Positions 7,530 through 13,895 of a stretch of DNA of 64,000 bases are shown piece by piece. Each line of letters begins with the position of its first letter. The first letter of the stretch is position 1. This DNA is from an uncultured Clostridia bacterium (GTDB lineage: Bacteria; Bacillota; Clostridia; Christensenellales; Borkfalkiaceae). Under the pieces are notes generated by a model. That model was not told the DNA's origin. It saw only the letters and a list, made by a program, of their open reading frames with translations, and did no database searches. Position numbers and translations under genes: made by a program. The stretch is from contig CANRHB010000001.1 in NCBI GenBank assembly GCA_947630325.1, positions 219,579 through 283,578 on the forward strand. The letters are read 5' to 3'.

Positions 7530-10151
7530 TTAAAGGTCGGAGAGTTGCTTTTCGATCTTCTTCTTCATGTCGATGAACTTTTCGAGTTTGGCGCGCTCGT
7601 CGTCCACCACCTTTTTGGGAGCCTTCGCAATGAAATTGTTGTTGGCGAGTTTCCCGCCTGCGCGGGCGATCTCCCCTTCCACGCGCTCGAGTTCCTTTTC
7701 GAGCCGTGCACGCTCCTCTTTGAAATCGACGAGTTCTCCGAGCGGCACGAACAGGTGCCCGAGTTCGCACACCTGCGAAACCGTCTTCTCCCCGGCTTCC
7801 GCGCCGTCCGAGATGAAGTCGATCTCGCTTGCGCCCGCAAGCCGTAAAATGGCGTTTTTGTTGACGCAGACAAGCCGCTTTTGCTCGGTGACGAGGAAGA
7901 GGTGCACCTTCTTTGCGGGCGGGCAATTCACCGCCACCTTCATGGCGCGCACCGTCTTTACAAGGTCGATGACCCCTTCGAACGCCTTTGCCTCCTTCTT
8001 ATAGGAATATTTGGTATTGTAGCGGGGGTAGTCCGCCACGATGATCTTGCCCTTGACCCCGGGAAGGTAGCCGTAAATTTCCTCCGTGACGAAGGGAATG
8101 AAGGGGTGCAACAGCTTGAGGGTGTTTTCGAGCACATACATGAGCACGCCGAGCTGCGCACGCTTCCTTTCCTTGTCCTCGCCGTAGAGGGCGGGTTTGC
8201 TCAGCTCGATGTACCAATCGCAGAAGTCCTCCCAAACAAAATCGGTTAGCTTGTCCGCCGCGATGCCGAGGTCGTACTTCTGCATGGAGAGCGTCACCTC
8301 GCGCACCGTGGACATCAGCCGCGAGATGATCCAGCGGTCGGCGGGTTGCAATTTGATCTCCTCGAATTTGGGGACCTTCTCCCCCTTTGCGTTCATGAGG
8401 ACGAAGCGGGAGGCGTTCCACACTTTATTGATGAAGTTGCGCGCCCACTCCACTTTGGTGTCGGTAAAGCGGGTGTCGTTGCCGGGAGCGATGCCCGTAA
8501 GAAGGGAGAGACGGAGAGAGTCCGCGCCGTATTTTTCGATGACTTCGAGCGGGTCGATGCCGTTGCCGAGCGACTTGCTCATCTTGCGCCCCTGCTCGTC
8601 CCGCACGAGGCCGTGGATGAGGACGTCGCGGAAAGGCACCTTGCCCGTGTGTTCGATCCCCGAGAACATCATGCGCATCACCCAGAAGGGAATGATGTCG
8701 TACCCCGTGACGAGGACGTCTGTGGGATAGAAATACTTGAAGTCGGGGGTCTCCTCGGGCCAGCCGAGGGTGGAGAAGGGCCAGAGCGCGGAGGAGAACC
8801 ACGTGTCGAGGCAATCTTCCTCCTGCTTTAAGTCGGTTCCGCCGCACTTGGGACAGACGGAGGGCGTTTCGCGGGAGCAGATGACCTCGCCGCAGGTACA
8901 GTACCAAATGGGAATGCGGTGCCCCCACCACAGCTGGCGGGAGATGCACCAATCGCGGATATTTTCCAGCCAATTAAAGTAAATTTTGGCGAAACGGTCG
9001 GGGACAAACTTTGTCTTGTTCTTCACGACCGCGTCGATGGCGGGTTTTGCAAGCGGCTTCATGCGGACAAACCACTGCTTGGAGACGATGGGCTCGAGGG
9101 TCGCGTTGCAACGGTGGCAGTGCCCCACATTGTGCGTGTGCGGCTCGATCTTGACGAGGAGCCCCTTTTCTTTCATCTCCTCAACGATGCGCTTCCGTGC
9201 CTCGTATCTGTCCAGCCCTTGGAACTTGCCTCCTTCCCCGTTGACGGTGCCGTCGTCATTCAATACCTTGATCATGGGCAGGTTGTGGCGGAGCCCCACT
9301 TCGAAGTCGTTGGGATCGTGCGCGGGGGTGATCTTCACAGCGCCCGTGCCGAATTCCACGTCCACATAGTCGTCCGCAACGACGGGGATCTCCCTTCCCA
9401 CGAGGGGAAGAACGAGGGTCTTGCCGACAAGATGGGCATACCGCTCGTCATTCGGGTTGACGGCGACCGCCGTATCGCCGAGCATGGTCTCGGGACGGGT
9501 GGTGGCGATGGTGATGAACTCCTCCGAGCCCTTCACGGGATAGTTGAAATACCAAAAACTGCCCTTGTCCTCGGAGTAGGCGACCTCCTCGTCGGAGAGC
9601 GCGGTGCGGCAGTCGGGACACCAATTTATGATGCGGCTCCCGCGGTAGATGAGCCCCTTTTCATGGAGGCGGCAGAACGCTTCGCGCACCGCCTTGGAAC
9701 AGCGGTCGTCCATGGTGAAGGCGAGCCTGTCCCAATCGCAGGAGGAGCCGAGTTTTTTGAGCTGGCCGATGATCTTGCCGCCGTACTGCTCTTTCCATGC
9801 CCAAGCGCGGCGCAAAAATTCCTCTCTGCCCAAATTTTCCTTGCTCGTGCCCTCGCTGCGGAGTTTTTCGACGATTTTATGTTCGGTGGCAAGCGACGCG
9901 TGGTCGGTCCCCGGGAGCCAGAGGACAGAATACCCCTGCATCCGCTTGAAGCGGGTGACGGTGTCCTGCATGGTCTCGTCCATGGCGTGCCCCATGTGAA
10001 GTTGGCCCGTGATGTTGGGCGGGGGCATCATCACCGTGAAAGGCACCTTTTTGGGGTCGATCTCGGCGTGAAAATATTTCCCCTCCATCCAATCCGCATA
10101 GATGCGGTCCTCGAAATCTTTGGGGTTGTACGTCGTTTGCATTTCTTTCAT
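7530..10151 (-). CDS. valS: Valyl-tRNA synthetase
   Basis: This 873-residue class I aminoacyl-tRNA synthetase charges tRNA-Val and edits misactivated threonine. The HIGH motif appears as HMGH within PPPNITGQLHMGHAMDE, and KMSKS as RKMSKSLGN. Between them sit the editing domain and a Cys-rich segment with paired CxxC motifs. The C-terminal coiled-coil arm (KEERARLEKELERVEGEIARAGGKLAN) is typical of ValRS. I chose the ATG at 10151, preceded by AAAGGTG; longer in-frame starts overlap or precede the -10 box. The leader is only about 25 bases, too short for a T-box. Confidence 0.97.
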   Translation of the reverse strand: MKEMQTTYNPKDFEDRIYADWMEGKYFHAEIDPKKVPFTVMMPPPNITGQLHMGHAMDETMQDTVTRFKRMQGYSVLWLPGTDHASLATEHKIVEKLRSEGTSKENLGREEFLRRAWAWKEQYGGKIIGQLKKLGSSCDWDRLAFTMDDRCSKAVREAFCRLHEKGLIYRGSRIINWCPDCRTALSDEEVAYSEDKGSFWYFNYPVKGSEEFITIATTRPETMLGDTAVAVNPNDERYAHLVGKTLVLPLVGREIPVVADDYVDVEFGTGAVKITPAHDPNDFEVGLRHNLPMIKVLNDDGTVNGEGGKFQGLDRYEARKRIVEEMKEKGLLVKIEPHTHNVGHCHRCNATLEPIVSKQWFVRMKPLAKPAIDAVVKNKTKFVPDRFAKIYFNWLENIRDWCISRQLWWGHRIPIWYCTCGEVICSRETPSVCPKCGGTDLKQEEDCLDTWFSSALWPFSTLGWPEETPDFKYFYPTDVLVTGYDIIPFWVMRMMFSGIEHTGKVPFRDVLIHGLVRDEQGRKMSKSLGNGIDPLEVIEKYGADSLRLSLLTGIAPGNDTRFTDTKVEWARNFINKVWNASRFVLMNAKGEKVPKFEEIKLQPADRWIISRLMSTVREVTLSMQKYDLGIAADKLTDFVWEDFCDWYIELSKPALYGEDKERKRAQLGVLMYVLENTLKLLHPFIPFVTEEIYGYLPGVKGKIIVADYPRYNTKYSYKKEAKAFEGVIDLVKTVRAMKVAVNCPPAKKVHLFLVTEQKRLVCVNKNAILRLAGASEIDFISDGAEAGEKTVSQVCELGHLFVPLGELVDFKEERARLEKELERVEGEIARAGGKLANNNFIAKAPKKVVDDERAKLEKFIDMKKKIEKQLSDL

Positions 10152-10182
10152 ATCTTTCACCTTTATGAGCGCGATTATTTCC

Positions 10183-10211
10183 ATTATATCCCTTTCGCGC
10201 CCGATTGTCAA
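10183..10211 (-). promoter_or_regulatory. Promoter of valS
   Basis: Minus strand TTGACA (10206-10211), a 17-bp spacer, and TATAAT (10183-10188): a full consensus promoter. Confidence 0.9.
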
Positions 10212-10228
10212 TTATTCCCGCCGCGACA

Positions 10229-10245
10229 TAGGATATATTATCCTA
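10229..10245. promoter_or_regulatory. Operator-like palindrome upstream of ABC importer operon
   Basis: TAGGATA-TAT-TATCCTA is a perfect 17-bp inverted repeat. It ends 20 bp before the ATG of the importer lipoprotein and contains a possible -10 (TATATT). A repressor bound here would control the importer. Confidence 0.45.
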
Positions 10246-10264
10246 AAATTTTCGGAGAAAGGCT

Positions 10265-11263
10265 ATGAAAAAAATACTTACGCTGTTTGCGGCAGGACTG
10301 TTTGCCCTGCTCCCCCTTTCCGCCTGCGGCAAGACCGAAGGCGGGATAAAGACGCTTCGCATCAACGAGGTGACGCACTCTATCTTTTATGCGCCCATGT
10401 ACCTCGCCGACTCCCTCGGCTATTTCGAGGAAGAGGGCTTGAAGATCGAACTCACCAACGGCGGCGGCGCGGACAAAGTGATGTCTGCCGTGCTCTCGGG
10501 AGACGCGGACATCGGGTTCTGCGGGCCCGAGGCGGCGCTCTATGTGCTCCTCGGGGGAACGGGAGACGTGCCCACCGTGTTCGGACAGCTGACCAAGCGG
10601 GACGGCTCCTTCCTCGTTTCGAGAAAGGAAGAGCCCGACTTCAAATGGACCGACCTCAAAGGAAAGGAAATTTTGGCGGGGCGCCGCGGAGGCGTTCCCG
10701 CAATGACCTTTGAGTATGTGCTCAAAGAAAACGGCTTTACGAAGGAGGACATCAACCTCAATTTCGACGTCTCCTTCAACAACATGACGGCGGCCTTCCT
10801 CGAGGGCACCGCGGACTATTGCACCATCTTCGAGCCGACCGCCTCCGAAGTGCAGGCGGAGGGCAAGGGCTACATCGTTGCGGCGGTGGGCGACGCGTCG
10901 GGAGAGGTCCCCTATACCTCCTTCATCGCCAAGCGGAGTTGGCTCGACAAGAACGGCGACACCGCCAAAGGGTTCTTGCGGGCGATCATGAAGGCGATTG
11001 ACTTTGCCGTGACCGCCGACCCCGACGAGGCGGCGACCTATCTCTACAAACAATTCCCCGACACCTCCTATGCCTCCATCACGACGAGCTTAAAGAGTTA
11101 TATCCGCATCGACTCGTGGCAGAAGAATATGCAGATGACCGAGGCGAGTTTCGACCGCTTGCAGAACATCATCGAGGCGGCGGGAGAACTGCCTGCACGG
11201 GGAGATTTTTCAAAACTCGTGGACAATTCTTTCGCAAAAGAGGCGTTTGAAGGCCTCAAATAA
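10265..11263 (+). CDS. ABC importer substrate-binding lipoprotein, NMT1/SsuA family
   Basis: This 332-residue protein has a lipoprotein signal (MKKILTLFAAGLFALLPLSAC, Cys at 21). A periplasmic-binding-like fold of the NMT1/THI5/SsuA type follows: LRINEVTHSIFYAPMYLA, a DSLGYFEEEGLKIEL segment, and GDADIGFCGPEA near residue 80. Members bind pyrimidine precursors, sulfonates, nitrate or related small molecules. The ligand here is not resolvable, and no thiamine riboswitch is seen upstream. It is followed by an ATPase (45-bp gap) and a permease, completing a canonical importer. The ribosome site GGAGAAAGG precedes the start. Confidence 0.9.
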   Translation: MKKILTLFAAGLFALLPLSACGKTEGGIKTLRINEVTHSIFYAPMYLADSLGYFEEEGLKIELTNGGGADKVMSAVLSGDADIGFCGPEAALYVLLGGTGDVPTVFGQLTKRDGSFLVSRKEEPDFKWTDLKGKEILAGRRGGVPAMTFEYVLKENGFTKEDINLNFDVSFNNMTAAFLEGTADYCTIFEPTASEVQAEGKGYIVAAVGDASGEVPYTSFIAKRSWLDKNGDTAKGFLRAIMKAIDFAVTADPDEAATYLYKQFPDTSYASITTSLKSYIRIDSWQKNMQMTEASFDRLQNIIEAAGELPARGDFSKLVDNSFAKEAFEGLK

Positions 11264-11308
11264 CGCCCAAACGCCCTTAGATACCGCCGCGTTCAAAGGA
11301 AAAACATC

Positions 11309-12043
11309 ATGAAAGAAAAAATTCTGAAGTTTGAGAACGTCAAACTCATCTACCACACCGTGCGGGGGGAGACGGTGGCGACCGAGAATTTGAGTTTTTC
11401 GGTGGAGGAGGGAGAGTTCGTTGCCATGATCGGCCCCTCCGGCTGCGGCAAAAGCACCCTCCTCTCCCTCGCCGCTGGACTGCTTGCGCCCTCGGAGGGA
11501 AGCGTAGAACGGCGGGGGAGCGTCGGCTATATGCTCCAACGCGACGAACTTTTCCCATGGCGCACCATCGAAAAAAATATTCAACTCCCCCTCGAGATCG
11601 AAAAAAAACTTACCCCCGAGGCGAAAAAGGAGGCGAGAGAACTTGCCGAAAAGTACGGGCTAAAAGATTTTTTGGGAAGCTATCCCTCCGAACTTTCGGG
11701 GGGAATGCGGCAGAGGGCGGCACTCATCCGCACCCTCGCCATGCGCCCCGATATTCTGCTCCTCGACGAGCCCTTTTCCGCTCTCGACTACCAGACGCGG
11801 CTCAACGTGACGCAGGACGTTGCGGGGATCATCCGCAGAGAGAAAAAGACCGCCCTTCTCATCACGCACGACATCTCCGAGGCGATCTCCCTTGCCGACC
11901 GCGTGATCGTGCTCACCGACCGCCCCGCCCGCGTCGCGCACACCCACACCCTCGACTTTGAGGAGACAGATCCCCTCAAACGGCGGGAAAACAGACAGTT
12001 CTCCGCATGGTTCGAACTGCTCTGGAAGGAGTTGAACGTATGA
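11309..12043 (+). CDS. ABC importer ATPase (SsuB/TauB-like)
   Basis: This 244-residue ATPase energises the importer encoded around it. Walker A is GPSGCGKST (about residues 43-51), the signature is LSGGMRQRAALIRTLA, Walker B is ILLLDEPFSALD, and the switch His is in LLITHDISEA. The LDYQTR segment after the D-loop is typical of the nitrate/sulfonate/taurine subfamily. Its stop overlaps the permease start by four bases (ATGA), showing translational coupling. Confidence 0.95.
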   Translation: MKEKILKFENVKLIYHTVRGETVATENLSFSVEEGEFVAMIGPSGCGKSTLLSLAAGLLAPSEGSVERRGSVGYMLQRDELFPWRTIEKNIQLPLEIEKKLTPEAKKEARELAEKYGLKDFLGSYPSELSGGMRQRAALIRTLAMRPDILLLDEPFSALDYQTRLNVTQDVAGIIRREKKTALLITHDISEAISLADRVIVLTDRPARVAHTHTLDFEETDPLKRRENRQFSAWFELLWKELNV

Positions 12044-12849
12044 AAAACACGAATTTCTCCGCCGAGCACCTCAAATGGCGGAAAAAACGAAAGATAAGGC
12101 TCATTGTCGTCCAATCCCTCCGCGTGGGGCTCCTCCTCTTTTTTCTCCTTTTCTGGGAACTCTCTACGCGGCTGGGCTGGGCGGACCCCTTTTTGGTAAG
12201 CTCCCCCTCCCGCATTGCCGCCACCATCGGTTCGCTCTATGCGGAGGGAACGCTCTTCTACCACATCGGCGTCACCCTGCTTGAAACGGCGATCGGTTTT
12301 CTTGCCGCCGTCGCGCTCGGGTATGCGATCGCCCTCCTCCTTTGGTGGAGCGATATGCTCCGCCGCATCCTCGAGCCCTACATCGTGGTGCTCAACGCCC
12401 TGCCCAAGATCGCCATGGGACCCCTCATCATCATCTGGTGCGGGACGGGAAGCAAGGCGATCGTGTTCATGACCATCCTCGTCGGCATCATCGTCGTCAT
12501 CATGCACATGCTCTCCGCCTTCCTCGAGACGGACGCGAACAAACTGCTTCTGCTCCGCTCCATGGGCGCAAGCAAATTGCAGATCCTCACAAAGCTCGTC
12601 ATCCCCTCATCGCGCGCGGCGTTTATCTCCATGTTGAAGGTGGCCGTGGGCATGAGTTGGATCGGCTCGATCATGGGCGAATATATCGTGTCCCGCGCGG
12701 GGCTCGGCTACCTCATCGTGTACGGCGGGCAGGTGTTCAAACTCGACCTTGTGATGACGGCGACCGTGATCCTTTGCGCGCTTGCCGCGGGAATGTACTT
12801 CCTTGTGGTGCTTCTCGAAAAGATACTCGTAAAAAATACAAAGAATTGA
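12040..12849 (+). CDS. ABC importer permease (SsuC/TauC-like)
   Basis: This 269-residue membrane protein starts at the ATG overlapping the ATPase stop. It has about six hydrophobic segments and an EAA-type loop (LLRSMGASKLQILTKLVIPSSRAAFISML) that contacts the ATPase. It belongs to the BPD_transp_1 family of the nitrate/sulfonate class. The last 240 bases are also open on the opposite strand as the tail of the YkvI-like gene. The start MKNTNF was preferred over an earlier in-frame ATG because of the ATGA overlap. Confidence 0.93.
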   Translation: MKNTNFSAEHLKWRKKRKIRLIVVQSLRVGLLLFFLLFWELSTRLGWADPFLVSSPSRIAATIGSLYAEGTLFYHIGVTLLETAIGFLAAVALGYAIALLLWWSDMLRRILEPYIVVLNALPKIAMGPLIIIWCGTGSKAIVFMTILVGIIVVIMHMLSAFLETDANKLLLLRSMGASKLQILTKLVIPSSRAAFISMLKVAVGMSWIGSIMGEYIVSRAGLGYLIVYGGQVFKLDLVMTATVILCALAAGMYFLVVLLEKILVKNTKN

Positions 12850-13752
12850 AAAGGCAAGTCCCGCTCCCCCGAGCACGGGATAGAGCAGACGGACGATGCC
12901 CGAAAGCCCCAATCTCGACAGACAGAACGCCGCCGCGAGTACAGACACCCGCGCGGCGTTTTTTGTTTTGGGAGAAGGGAGCACTTCGCAGAGGGCAAGA
13001 AGCGGATAGAGCGCGGAGCCGAGCGAGGTGACGATGGCAAGCCCCGAGGCGACATAAAATATTTTGTTCCCCCGCATGGCGGAGAGGAAGGGAAGTTCGG
13101 CGCCGATCGCGCTCTCCCCCGCCCGAAAGACAGCGCCGAGCACCGCGCACGCGCAGAGAAAGATGAGAAGAGAGGCAAGGAGCGCAGAGAGCACGGGACG
13201 CTCCGCCTCCGCCCCGACGTCGAGGAGAACGGGCACCGCAAGCAAGACGTTCATGCCCGCATACAGCGCGCCCATTCCCGCCCCCGCGGGCAGGGGGGAA
13301 ACGAGCGTTCCGCCGCGCGCGAAGATCAGCACAAAGGCGACGAGCACGGGCACGAGAATGCAGTTGAGCAGAGTGATGCCGCGCGTTCCCTTCCTCAAAA
13401 ACAGGAGCACGGCGGCAAGCCCCAAGAGGGAAAGAAGGGGCGAAAAGGTCGGCGCGAGAGCGTCTAAGCCCGCCAGCATTCCCGCGCAGGGAACAAAGGA
13501 GAGCAGAGAGATCGCCGTGCGCACCCACTTCCCCCCGCGGCCGAAGAGTGCCCCCATCGCCTTCGCATATCCCCCATGCCGCTTCCCGAGCAAAAGGAAG
13601 AGGGAGGTTAGCGCAAAAAAGAGAAAGAAGGACAAAGCAAGGGCGGGCAGAACGCTCTTCACGCGGAAGAAACGGACAAGTTCCGCGCCCGACAGAAAAC
13701 CCGCGCCGATGCACGTCCCCACAATGAATAGCGTCGTTTTGATGAGCCCCAT
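12607..13752 (-). CDS. YkvI-like multispan membrane protein with antisense-overlapping tail
   Basis: The first 312 or so residues look like a real protein of the YkvI/putative transporter type. It begins MGLIKTTLFIVGTCIGAGFLSGAE, which resembles the first helix of APC-fold transporters, and has about nine or ten hydrophobic helices. From about residue 302 to the stop at residue 381 the frame runs antisense through the 3' end of the ABC permease. That tail is charged and histidine-rich (EKHHKEVHSRGKRAKDHGRRHH), unlike the rest. The original stop may have been lost, or the C-terminus truncated by rearrangement. No terminator separates these convergent genes. Substrate unknown. Confidence 0.72.
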   Translation of the reverse strand: MGLIKTTLFIVGTCIGAGFLSGAELVRFFRVKSVLPALALSFFLFFALTSLFLLLGKRHGGYAKAMGALFGRGGKWVRTAISLLSFVPCAGMLAGLDALAPTFSPLLSLLGLAAVLLFLRKGTRGITLLNCILVPVLVAFVLIFARGGTLVSPLPAGAGMGALYAGMNVLLAVPVLLDVGAEAERPVLSALLASLLIFLCACAVLGAVFRAGESAIGAELPFLSAMRGNKIFYVASGLAIVTSLGSALYPLLALCEVLPSPKTKNAARVSVLAAAFCLSRLGLSGIVRLLYPVLGGAGLAFSILCIFYEYLFEKHHKEVHSRGKRAKDHGRRHHKVEFEHLPAVHDEVAEPRAGHDIFAHDRADPTHAHGHLQHGDKRRAR

Positions 13753-13769
13753 TTCCTATATCTATGAAA

Positions 13770-13830
13770 TTATGTCTGACAAAATACACAAAATATGGAA
13801 AAAAGAGAAGAATTCTGTCTGACATAGTAC
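13770..13830. repeat. Dispersed TATGTC palindrome, copy 2 (split)
   Basis: Two partial copies: TTATGTCTGACAAAATAC (13770-13787) and TTCTGTCTGACATAGTAC (13813-13830). The left half fits the first and the right half the second, with TGTCTGACA repeated about 43 bp apart, as if a full palindrome had received a short insertion. It lies between the divergent YkvI-like and PadR-like genes, next to the -35 of the latter. Confidence 0.65.
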
Positions 13831-13839
13831 TTCGCATAC

Positions 13840-13868
13840 TTGACAAATACGAAAATGTGTTGTATAAT
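13840..13868 (+). promoter_or_regulatory. Promoter of the PadR-like gene
   Basis: TTGACA (13840-13845), 17-bp spacer, TATAAT (13863-13868). AAGGAG lies at 13883-13888, before the ATG at 13896. Confidence 0.88.
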
Positions 13869-13895
13869 ATTGGCAGAAAACCAAGGAGAACGTTT

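Noticed and set aside
10152-10211. A T-box riboswitch expected upstream of valS.
   Set aside because: The -10 lies only about 32 bases from the chosen ATG, so the leader is far too short for a T-box.
10229-10264. A thiamine pyrophosphate riboswitch before the NMT1/THI5-like importer.
   Set aside because: The gap to the divergent promoter is too short and lacks the conserved riboswitch cores; only a palindrome is seen.
8919-10268. A 449-codon plus-strand frame antisense to valS.
   Set aside because: valS has full family motifs and a consensus promoter on the other strand; the antisense frame crosses that promoter and shows no domain.
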